DNA of 64,000 nt from Diphasiastrum complanatum (lineage: Eukaryota > Streptophyta > Lycopodiopsida > Lycopodiales > Lycopodiaceae): positions 19,231,783 to 19,295,782 of the forward strand of contig CM055109.1 of NCBI GenBank assembly GCA_029204225.1, given 5' to 3'. Below are positions 23,638 through 33,210 of this stretch, in pieces. The translations under genes were made by a program, and so were the position numbers. The notes under the pieces are model-generated. The model saw only the letters and a program-made list of their open reading frames with translations. It did no database searches and had not been told where the DNA came from. The stretch's first letter is position 1. The number at the start of each line of letters is the position of its first letter.

Positions 23638-26600
23638 ATGACCACTCCTCAGGGACCTGATCAACCCCAGGAGAGAGGCTTCGACGAACTTGAAACAGAA
23701 GCCTTGGCTTACAGAAAAGGGAAGGAACCTGTGGAAGTAGAAGAACAGGAACAGTTCGCCGAAGAACTCGACGAACTGGTTACCAAGGAGCAGTTCCTCC
23801 AATTGGTAACAGAGGTGGATGAACTGAAGCTGGCATTAGCCAATTTCAAGTCCAGTGTGGACGACTCGTTCGCTGAACTCAAAAACTTGATTTTGAGTTC
23901 CGCGAAAGGAAGCCTTCCCTCCACTTCTCAGTTATCCCCTTCTCCACTTCCATCAGTTTCGGGTGAGACTTTACGGTCTCACCCCAGTGTTTTTAAAGAT
24001 TTAAAGCCTCCTACTTTTAATGGGGAAGAGAAGGATAGAAATGCAGATATTCTACAAACTTTCCTCAGCAAATGGAAGAACATTCATGCTCTTAAACAGA
24101 CCCCTGACCATTTGCAAGCAATTGAGGCCAGTCTTTCTTTAGGGCCTATGGCCTATAAGTGGTGGTTAAATCTCCAGGAGACTGGGCAGACTCCCCGGTC
24201 ATGGAAAGCTTTTGAAGAAGCTTTCCTAAGAGAATTTCTACCAGAGAATGAACTTGATAGAGCCTGGGAAGCCTGGGAAAGAACAGTAATGGACAAGTCC
24301 CTCATCCAATATATCTCGCAGTATCGAGAGGCAATTTTAAAGATTAAAAATATGGATGACTATCAAAAAATCAGGGGATTTGTCCGTGGCCTCAAAGATG
24401 AATATAAAGTAGAGGTCCAGAGAAACTCGCCTACTACCGTTGAGCAAGCTCTCAGATATGCTCAAATCTATGATGATTCAGTGGGTAGGAAGAGAGCGAG
24501 ACAACAACCACTTTCTGAGCAGCTTCCTCAGAAAGACTTTCAATTTAAAAAGAAATTTTTAAAAAGAAAGAAAGAAGATAAATTTAAAGGTGAAGCTCCT
24601 CAGAAACGCCCTTCACTCATACAGCCCTTAAAACCAGATGATTTTGAGAAAGCCAAACAAGAACGTTTCTGCTTTGTGTGTATGGGCAAGGGACACACAG
24701 TCAGACAGTGTCCCAAGGGGCCTTTCACTAAAAAAGATAAGAAAGATAAAAAACAAGTTCATCTTGTTCAGACTGTATGTTTCCCCAGTGACTCGGCAGC
24801 TTCCGAGATCAAAGTGTATCATGAAGATCATGAACACTGTTGCCAGCTGACCTCTGCAATGCTAGCGAGACCCTTCAGCTTTGGGCCGCATGACCTAGTA
24901 CGTATGCATGGGAAAGTTGGTAACCAGTCAGTAAGAGTCATGGTTGATGATGGGGCAACCCATAATTTCATCAACCACACCCTGGTTAAAAAGCTTAAAC
25001 TACCAGAAGTACCTAGTCAGCATAGGTACATAGTTTCATTAGCTAAGGGTGAAGACAAAAAAATATGGGAAACTATGGTAAGTAAGTTAAATCTTGGTAT
25101 TCAGGGGTACCAAGATGAAATAAACTTTCAGATAATGCACCTGGATCGAACAGATATTGTTCTCGGGAGAGATTGGCTCTACAGTTTAGGACCTTCCCTC
25201 CACAGAAACTATCAGGAGAACACCCTCAGCTTTCAGCATAAAGGCCGAGAGATCCAGTTGCATGGGGAGCATGATGTTCCCAACAGCCCTATGGTCTGCA
25301 GTTCAGAGCTCTGTCAGCTAATCGGAGACGAAGACCATCAGGTATTCTTATGTGACTTTCAGTTTATTCCTGAAGTTTCTATTTCCAGTTCTATTCAGCA
25401 GAAAATCAGTAAATTAGAAACTTTATTGTCTAAATTTAAAGATGTTTTTCCTGAAGATTTGCCACATGGTTTACCACCTAGCAGAGAGGTAGATCATGTA
25501 ATAAACCTAGTACCAGGTACAGCACCTGTTTCTAAACCTCCGTATCGGGTCAGCCGAACAGAGGATGAAGAAATAACTAGGCAGTTAACAGACTATCTTG
25601 GGAAAGGCCAAATTCAGACCAGTAGTTCACCATGGGCCTCACCAGTCCTATTGGTGAAAAAGAAGGAGGGGTCTATGCGTCTTTGCGTAGATTACAGAGC
25701 CCTCAATAAAGTCACAATTAAGAATAAATACCCTATGCCTCGGGCAGACGAGTTGTTTGATCAACTCGACGGGGCTAAGTTTTTCAGTAAAATAGACCTT
25801 AGATCGGGATATCATCAAGTCCGTATAAAATCGGAAGATGTCTCAAAAACAGCCTTTAGGACTCGTCACGGTCATTATGAGTTTAAGGTGATGCCATTTG
25901 GGCTCACAAATGCTCCAGCTACCTTTATGACCTTGATGAACAGTGTCCTCAGACCATACTTGGGTAAATTTGTAGTCGTATTTTTAGATGACATCCTCGT
26001 TTACAGCAAAACCAGGAAGGAGCATCTAAAACACCTCAGAAAGGTGTTTCGACTGCTCAGAAAGCATAAGCTTTATGCTAAACAATCCAAGTGTGAATTC
26101 TTCGTTGAAGAAATAGCATATTTGGGTCACATTATCTCTTCAGATGGGATTAAGATGGACCCAAATAAGGTTAAAGCCATACTCAGTTGGCTGAGACCTC
26201 AGAATATTTTGGAACTTCAAATCTTTCTTGGTCTGGCGGGATATTACAGACGATTTGTCAAGGAATATGCTCAGATAGCAGTCCCTATGACAAATCTCCT
26301 TAAGGGGAAGGGAAAGGAGTTCATTTGGGAGTCCGCACAACAGGAGAGCTTTGATGCTCTCAAAACAGCCTTAGCCACAGCACCAGTTTTAAAGGTCGTC
26401 GACCCCAATCAGCCATTTGTGGTCGAAACAGATGCTAGCGACTTTGCAGTAGGTGCTGTGCTAACTCAGGGTGGACGACCAGTTGCGTTCGAGAGTAAAA
26501 AACTCGAGCCAGCACAGACTAGGTATAGTGCCTATGAAAAGGAACTCTTTTCTATAGTCCATGCCCTTAAGACTTGGAGGCATTATTTGTATGGTGCCAA

Positions 26601-28425
26601 CTTTGAGGTCCTGACAGACCATGAGAGTCTCAGATACCTTTGCAATCAACCTGAGCTTAGAGGTCGGAAAGCTCGTTGGGCAGAGTTGATGCAAGAGTTT
26701 GACATGTCTATCAGATATAGGCGTGGAAAATTCAATACAGTAGCAGATGCCCTTAGCAGAATGCCTATGATAAACGAGCTGAGTTTTACTCAGATTCGTA
26801 ATGAGTTACTCGAGTCCTTGAGAGGGAAATGCCAGCATGATGCATTCTTCTCTATTATCTGGAACTCAGTCCAGAACAGACAGTTACAGACTCCAGAACC
26901 AGTTCCCGGGGCTGGTGCCAGTTCATCCAAGAATACGGCAGCTTCCGTTGAGGATGATAATGAGTCCGAGTATACGTCGTCAGATGACGTTGAGGATTCT
27001 GAGCCTGTATTACCCAAGCAAACCCCAGTGGTTGAGGGTCAGTTGACTCAAGGATTCAAATGGAAACAGTATTCCATTCAGGATGAGTACTTGCTCTATA
27101 GAGATAGAGTATGTGTCCCCAATTCAGAGGATTATAGGCAGCAGGTCCTATATGAATGTCATGACAATCCTAGCGCGGGACACCCAGGCATACAGAAGAC
27201 CTATGAGCTTCTTCGTAGGCAATTTTTCTAGCCCAGTATAAAAAGGGACGTCCACCAGTATGTAACCAGTTGCCAGAAATGTCAAGTAAATAAAGCAGAG
27301 CGTTTAAAGGCAGGAGGGTTGTTGCATCCCTTAGAAATACCAGCTGGTAAATGGGAGAGTATCTCCATGGATTTTATAGTAGGCCTGCCTAAAACCCAAA
27401 AGGGTAATGACGCTATATGGGTCACAGTTGACCGTCTGACCAAAATGGCTCATTTTATTCCGACCAAAACAACCGTTAGAGCTCCAGAGTTAGCGAGGTT
27501 GTTTGTAGACGGGCTATTTAAATTGTACGGTCTACCTTCCGGCATAGTCAGCGACCGGGACAGTAAGTTTACTGGAAATTTTTGGAAGGCAGTATTCCAT
27601 CATCTCCATACTAAACTTAATATGAGTACCACCGACCATCCACAGACGGACGGTCAAACAGAAAGGGTAAATCAAGTGCTGGAGGATATGCTTCGTGCAT
27701 ACGTCAGCAAGAGGCAGACTAATTGGGAGGAGTATCTCTCGATATTAGAGTTTGCTTACAACAGTACCAAACATTCAGCTACGGGATACAGCCCATTTAT
27801 GCTGATGTACGGTTTTCAGCCACGCTCACCCACAGCTGTAGGGTTTAAACAAGAAAAAGTTGAAGCAGCCAGAAACTTTTTAGAAGACCTAAACCAGATG
27901 ATAGAACATGCTAAGCGTAGCATTAGACAATCCCAGGATCGAGCCAGGCATTATGCAGATCCACACAGACGGGATGTGCAGTTCTCCACTGGTGATAGAG
28001 TCTACTTGAGAGTCCCAGTTGACTCTAAAACCCTCAAATCAGGAGTGTGTGCTAAGTTGTCTCCAAGGTATTGTGGTCCCTTTACCATCAGTAGGAGACT
28101 AGGCGAGGTCACCTATGAACTAGAACTCCCACACAGCAGTAAGGTTTTTCCAGTTTTTCATGTAAGTCAGTTACGAAAAGCCTTAACCAGATCAGATAAT
28201 CTGGTAGGGGACAGTGTTCTAGTTCTCCCATTGGATCCTCAACAACCTCCACATGAACCAGAGGAAATTCTTGATAGTAGAGAGACGCAGACTCGTCATA
28301 CTCTATACCGAGAATATCTGGTTAAGTGGAATGATCAGCCTGTTGAGAATGCCACTTGGGAAAGAGGCAGCGTCCTTCGCAAGATTTTTCCAGACTTTGT
28401 CTTAGAGGACCAAGACGGTTCTTAA
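23638..28425 (+). pseudogene. Chromovirus Gag-Pol polyprotein, one amber stop in integrase
   Basis: One frame of 1596 codons including both stops. Gag capsid region is about residues 110-290. The zinc knuckle is C345-x2-C348-x4-H353-x4-C358. The protease has VDDGAT at 436-441 (catalytic Asp 437, Asp where Ser/Thr is usual). RT shows FLDD at 782-785, RNase H has DASD from 932, and the integrase zinc region starts with His1175 and His1182. Codon 1198 (27229-27231) is TAG, where Trp is normal after QFF; the same frame stays open to 28423. The integrase core has D1245, D1306 and E1342, with exactly 35 residues between the last two. A chromodomain lies at about 1542-1580 (YLVKWNDQPVENATWE). Gag and Pol are fused without a frameshift, as in most plant chromoviruses. 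The Trp-to-stop change is G to A, consistent with deamination of a methylated CHG cytosine on the other strand. A protein ending at codon 1197 would lack the integrase core. Confidence 0.93.
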
Positions 28426-28436
28426 GGGGGAGGGAG
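28424..28436 (+). other. Polypurine tract of the chromovirus
   Basis: AAGGGGGAGGGAG overlaps the Gag-Pol stop codon and directly precedes the 3' LTR; it primes plus-strand DNA synthesis. Confidence 0.92.
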
Positions 28437-28794
28437 TGTTACGAGCTCGTAACCAGTGCCGAACCCTAGAGAACACAGATAGGTCAGATACCACAGTCAG
28501 GGTCGTGTCCAGCGTACATGACCAACAGGGCAAGACAGTGTGAGTAGTGTGCCCCAGCACGGTCCATAGCCATGGCGGGCCTAACACAGCCTAGGGACCC
28601 TGTCAGCAGGATAGGGCCCCCAGTTGGGTCCCGATGTGCAGTCGGCCACGTCAGTGCCACGTGGCCGACACTTGGCAGTTGCATGCTACCAGTCCTCACA
28701 CTGGGCTAGGAGGGGCTTACTCTATATCAGGGAGTAGGCAAGGTTGGGTGGATCAGTTAGTGTTTGCCCTACTGTGGTGTTAGGATCTATTACA
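28437..28794 (+). repeat. 3' LTR of the chromovirus (358 bp)
   Basis: Same length and, by eye, the same sequence as 22477-22834; followed by the GCTAA duplication at 28795-28799. Confidence 0.97.
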
Positions 28795-28799
28795 GCTAA

Positions 28800-30092
28800 G
28801 TACTGCAGTAGTGACTGTAGTGTGCTCATTGCTAGTGTGTGAATTCAAGAGGACTTACACGAGCCATGTTTTTTCTTATGCCAACAGGTCCGATCCTCAC
28901 TAACATGGCATACCAGCTGCTGATCTTTGAGCGCTACCAGTTTCCTTTCAATGGAGAGCAGAGTCGACGGAGGGAGGATATGTTGAGGCCTGTTTCATGG
29001 TGGGGCTACCATGGGCGCGGCACAAGTGACCTGCGACGACTGGCCGAGAGAGTCCTTGCACAGGACTGTTCAGCAGGAGCTTGCGAGCGAAATTGGAGCA
29101 CCTGGGCCTTTTATCACACGCAGAAGAGGAACAGGTTGTCCATTGAGCAGTGTAGGCGGTTGGTGCTTGTGAACACCAACGGTCGTATGCTGAGGCACAC
29201 ACGAGGAGGGGGATAGATGCTCGAGGTGAGTCACATCATCACCCCATGTTTCTTGCTATGCTTTGACGAACTGAATTGCTTTTGAATTATGCAATGAATT
29301 GCTGACAACAATGTATTGTTTTTGGTTGCAGGTGAACCCTGACACTTGCTTGGTGGATTCGGCAGCTGCTGCTCCTCGGCACCACCCACGCAGGAGGAGA
29401 TGGATGATGAGATCTATAGAGAGTTATATAGACAGGCGCTGGCTGACGCACGGGCTCTATGGCATTCGAGGAGGGCAGACAGGTAGAGGGCTAGGGCTGA
29501 GGAGGGGGATGATGAGGGTTTGGAGGGTGCAGAGGAGCTCGGGGCTGACTATCAGGAGGAAGAGTGGGTTGAGGGGGATACGAAGGAGGATGAGGAGATG
29601 GGGGCAGCGGCACAGGGGGATGACCTGGCTGACTTGCTGGTGGACCCTGATGCGGAGACATAGGAGGAGCCAGCTATTCCTACACGTAGGCCTAGGGGGA
29701 GACCTAGAGGTTCTAGGAGGGGGGGGCTGAGTCCGCTTTTTGTAGACAGGAGTGGAGCATCACAGGCAGCCGTCGGCCAGGCATCATCACAGTGGGTAGG
29801 GCCATCCCAGGGCGTTGGATCACAGCCACCTGACACACAGACACGCAGGGGCAGACACGGGGGTGGGGGTAGAGGAGGGGAGAGAGGCAGAGGCAGAGGC
29901 AGAGGCAGAGGTAGAGGCAGGGGGAGGATCCAGAGCCAGAGCACGCAGCAGAGAGCCAGAGCACACGGCAGAGCCAAGGCCACACCACGGCATATGGCTC
30001 CCTCCAGTTCTGATTCATCTACAGACCCTTGGGATCTACAGTCAGGCACAGATTCAGATGATGGTTCCTACCATGACTCTAACGAGCCTTAG
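28800..30092 (+). pseudogene. hAT transposase gene copy 2, 3' part (dimerization domain and AT-hook tail)
   Basis: After the chromovirus an acceptor (CCAACAG, about 28887) leads into the hAT dimerization domain: NMAYQLLIFERYQFPF, then SAGACERNWSTWAFYHTQKR and NRLSIEQCRRLVLV. A GT-AG intron (about 29226-29331) follows. The last exon encodes an acidic region (EEGDDEGLEGAEELGADYQE), an AT-hook-like RPRGRPRGSR, a run of Arg-Gly repeats near 29880-29920 and a Ser/Asp tail ending at 30092. In-frame TAG codons near 29481 and 29660 show decay. The Arg-Gly and AT-hook tail suggests added DNA binding; a similar tail is at 60720-61664. Confidence 0.78.
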
Positions 30093-30217
30093 TTGTGTAG
30101 TTTTCATTATGTTCACGGAACATCATTGTACTCCAGTCTCCATTTTGGTGCCATGTGGCCTGATATTATATATTACGATGATCCTATTCACAACAGTGTA
30201 ACGATTTAGTACTGTTC

Positions 30218-30219
<2 letters not shown>

Positions 30220-30277
<58 letters not shown>
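30220..30277. repeat. (GT)n(GA)n compound microsatellite
   Basis: About 38 bases of GT followed by about 20 bases of GA; a further GA-rich run lies at 30404-30462. Confidence 0.97.
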
Positions 30278-30421
30278 TATGGTTGAAAAATGCTTCAGTA
30301 CAGTTCAGGACGATGCAGTATGGTGATTGGTTCAGAACACTTAGCATGGCTTTCATTTAGCATGATTCAACATTTTTGTTTAGTTTGTTGGATCTGAGAG
30401 AGATAACAAGAAAGAGAGAGG

Positions 30422-30462
<41 letters not shown>

Positions 30463-31325
30463 GAGGGAGAATTTTGGGGCATCATGTTTTGTTATTAATG
30501 CACCTGGGAGGTAAAGCGTAAACCTGGGAGTTAATGCACCTAAACTAGACCATCCTGCACCCGAAACATTCGGCAAAATACACAGTAATTTTGCTCTTAA
30601 TTAGAGCTTTCACCTGATACCCATATTGCACAAAAAAAAACCAAAAAAAAAAAAAAAAATTTAAAAAACGTTTCTGAAAAAAAAATCCATATTTCCGAAA
30701 CGCGTTTCAGAAACGCAGTGCAACTATAACTATGCTACGTAGTACTGTCTCGGGTCTAGACTCTCTAGACTCTACCTAGCTAGTAGCTGTAGCTTGCCAT
30801 TATAATTTATCCATAGCACTATATCATACTAGTCAATGGTCACTAGTTAGTAGTCACGACTCACTAATAACTATTATCATGATTCAGCTCTAGCCTCTGA
30901 GCTCAAATTTCAGTTATTGCCAAGCTCCTAATTTCTAAACCCTGAGTTCCAAGTGTCAAGTAACTAGTTCCAACTTTCAACTCCACACTCACAGTCCTGA
31001 GTCTCCTTACCAAGCACTGAGCACTTAGCAGATCCTTGTACCTAGGGGCCAGGATATGGTTACAGGTTACAACTTACTACAATTCTAACTTCTCTTAAAC
31101 TTGGGTCATTCTGTTCAGTGTTTTAACTTTTGATACGACAGGTCACAAGAGATCTGATTATCTTGAATCCTGATATCTGTAAATTTAGAGGAAAATTGAA
31201 ATTGTTTAGCTATTAAGTATTTGTAGTATGGACAGTGAATATTTGACTTTTTTTTTGAAGAATGAAAAAAACAAGTTCGAACCGTTTTCCGATTCGAACC
31301 TGGCCTAAAGAATCGGTTTGAACCG
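30278..31325. other. Intronic sequence with one dispersed repeat, no gene
   Basis: A segment at about 30530-30630 (AATGCACCTAAACT, ACATTCGGCAA, TGATACCCATATTGC) recurs at about 52265-52362, both next to GTTTC/GAAAC-rich hairpin sequence (30668-30715; 52138-52195). It may be a MITE or LTR end. The rest is A-rich and contains no recognised coding sequence. Confidence 0.5.
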
Positions 31326-31719
31326 GTCGGATGTCTTTCTGCACCAGGAGACAGACACGGTCTGATGACGATGACGACGACATACCACTTCATCGATGTC
31401 ACTCAGCTGCAGCAGTTTGCACTTCACGCCATGTTACGAGAGCACACAGTTTTCATCCTCCTAGACGACGTCAGCGATGGTCCATGTTGCCTCCTATTGC
31501 AGCTCGTATCACATCTTTTTTCAGCAACAACACTACATGATATTACTCTACCACAGCTATTTTGCTCCCCCCTTATGGACAGTTGGCAATTTGTAGTTTA
31601 CATTTATATTAGTCATTTCTCTTTTATGCATAATAGTTTTTTCTTTCCCATGGTTTTCACATACTTGACATGTACTCCATTTGGTCTTATATGCCTTTTG
31701 GGGAAAAGACATTAATAAA

Positions 31720-31807
<88 letters not shown>
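31326..31807 (+). mobile_element. LINE-X: 5'-truncated LINE 3' end with (CT)n tail
   Basis: Begins inside the end of ORF2 and reads (in shifting frames) a DDDDDD acidic run, then RRQRWSMLPPIAARITSFF, matching the ORF2 C-terminus of LINE-A (RRQRPPVALHATGRITSFY). The 3' UTR ends CACATACTTGACATGTAC, then CTTATATGCCTTTTGGGG, then AAAAGACATTAATAAAG, and an ~85-base CT tract closes it (31722-31807). 5' truncation is typical of LINE insertion. LINE-A begins immediately after this CT tract. Confidence 0.85.
31722..31807 (+). repeat. (CT)n tail of LINE-X / junction with LINE-A
   Basis: Pure CT dinucleotide of ~85 bases, ending in ACACACAC before the LINE-A ORF1 start. Confidence 0.97.
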
Positions 31808-31817
<10 letters not shown>

Positions 31818-31818
31818 G

Positions 31819-33210
31819 ATGGCAGCTCCTCCTCCTCGCGCCCCTGCTCGTAGATCAGCACGATCCCCAGCCACCTCCACACTCACCTCCCTCACTCACC
31901 ACTCACCTCCCCTCGCTGCCCCTTTCCCTAACCCCCTCGCTGCTCCCTCTCCTTCCCTCGCTGCTCCTTCTCCTTCTCCTTCCCTCGCTGCCCCTTCCTG
32001 TAACCTCCTCGCTGCTCCTTCTTCCCCCCTCGTTGCCCCTTCCCTTGCTGCTGCTCCTTCCCTCGCTGCCCCCTCCCTCGATGCTCCTTCTTGCCCCCTC
32101 GTTGCCCCTTCCCTCGCTGCTCTCTCCCCTAACCCCCTCGCTGTTCCTTCCCCTTCCCCCCTCGCTGCTCCATCCCCCCCCCTCGCTGACCTCCCTGATC
32201 TCCTAGCTGCCACCCCCTCACCCATCCTCCTCGCTGAACCCTCCTTGTCACCCCCCTCACCTCACCCCCTCGCTGATCTCTCACCTCACCCCATTGTCAT
32301 TCCAGCCCCCCCCCCTCGTTGCCACTTCACCTCACCCCCATCTCCCTCTCCTACTACAACTCTCACCCCCCTCTCTGATAGCTGCTCCCCTGATTCAGCT
32401 CCTCTTCTGTCTTCTGACCCTATTCTTCCCACACCTATCATTGCTCACTCTTCCTCCTTCACGGCACCACAGTCTACAGCCAATATTCCGTATACGCCTT
32501 CTAAATCAATTGAACTTTTTTCATCTTGGCAGATTGATCAATTCAAGGCAGATTTCCAATTTTTGCGGTATGAAATTTCACAGCTGAAAGGAACGGTTAC
32601 TTCTTTGGTCAATGAGAAGAAGCTATTGCAGTCCAAGGTTGCCTCACTCGAACAATCCACCGGAATCAAACAGGCCGCAGCTTCGGAATCCACCACCAAC
32701 ATGCTACGGGAGCTAGAAACCAAGATTGAGAAGCAACACGAAGAGGCCCTTTCTTGGGCATTAGTTTTGAAAAAGGGCACCAAACCCAGCGCTCCCATCT
32801 CCTCAGTTATCTCAGCCACCATCTCGGAAGACAAATCTCAAGACCAAAAATCCCACAATATTAGAGTTCGTGGAGTTCTAGATACACATGATGCATTGGC
32901 TGAAGCTAAACGCTTTCTCGACATCACTCTCGGGCACAGGACAAAGGGGTTAGACACCGCATGGAGGACCACTAGAGATGCAGCCACACTCATTCTTCGT
33001 TTCACCTCCCTCGAGAGCCGTCGAGATGCTTTGAGGTGCAGAGCTAAGCTACGTGGTACCACTATCTACATGGACGACGACCTCACATATATCCAGGTAG
33101 AGGAGAGGCGTAAGGCCTTTCAGGCAGCCCGTGAGTCTGGCAGACGAGTCATTTACCGAGATGGACGAGTGCGTTTTCTTGACAGCGCACCTAGCAGCTC
33201 CCAGTGCTAG
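31819..33210 (+). CDS. LINE-A ORF1 protein (RNA-binding, L1 ORF1p-like)
   Basis: The 464-codon frame starts at ATG 31819, right after the CT tract. Residues ~25-180 are low-complexity Pro/Ala/Ser/Leu (repeated LAAPSPS units from a CTCGCTGCTCC minisatellite). Residues ~235-320 look like a coiled coil (FLRYEISQLKGTVTSLVNEK). An RRM-like domain begins NIRVRGVLDTHDALAEAK, and a C-terminal domain reads IYMDDDLTYIQVEERRKAF, resembling L1 ORF1p (Transposase_22-type). LINE-B ORF1 shares the coiled coil, RRM and C-terminal domain but lacks the long Pro-rich part. It ends with TAG at 33208-33210, and the codons after it stay open in the same frame into the endonuclease. Expected role: trimeric RNA chaperone coating the LINE RNA. 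Confidence 0.85.
   Translation: MAAPPPRAPARRSARSPATSTLTSLTHHSPPLAAPFPNPLAAPSPSLAAPSPSPSLAAPSCNLLAAPSSPLVAPSLAAAPSLAAPSLDAPSCPLVAPSLAALSPNPLAVPSPSPLAAPSPPLADLPDLLAATPSPILLAEPSLSPPSPHPLADLSPHPIVIPAPPPRCHFTSPPSPSPTTTLTPLSDSCSPDSAPLLSSDPILPTPIIAHSSSFTAPQSTANIPYTPSKSIELFSSWQIDQFKADFQFLRYEISQLKGTVTSLVNEKKLLQSKVASLEQSTGIKQAAASESTTNMLRELETKIEKQHEEALSWALVLKKGTKPSAPISSVISATISEDKSQDQKSHNIRVRGVLDTHDALAEAKRFLDITLGHRTKGLDTAWRTTRDAATLILRFTSLESRRDALRCRAKLRGTTIYMDDDLTYIQVEERRKAFQAARESGRRVIYRDGRVRFLDSAPSSSQC

Larger units (their letters stand above)
22477..28794 (+). mobile_element. Young Ty3/gypsy chromovirus, full length, inserted in hAT copy 2
   Basis: A complete 6318-bp LTR retrotransposon: 5' LTR 22477-22834, PBS 22836-22847, one long gag-pol reading frame 23638-28425, polypurine tract 28424-28436, 3' LTR 28437-28794, flanked by GCTAA duplications. 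The LTRs show no difference when compared line by line, so the insertion is very recent. The C-terminal chromodomain places it among chromoviruses. The only visible damage is one amber codon in the integrase. The element lies on the plus strand, antisense to the host AXR1 gene and in the same direction as the hAT gene it interrupts. Confidence 0.97.

Noticed and set aside
27319-28425. Separate integrase gene starting at an internal Met
   Set aside because: The frame is the same as the upstream 1197-codon frame and follows a single TAG; it is one interrupted polyprotein, not two genes.
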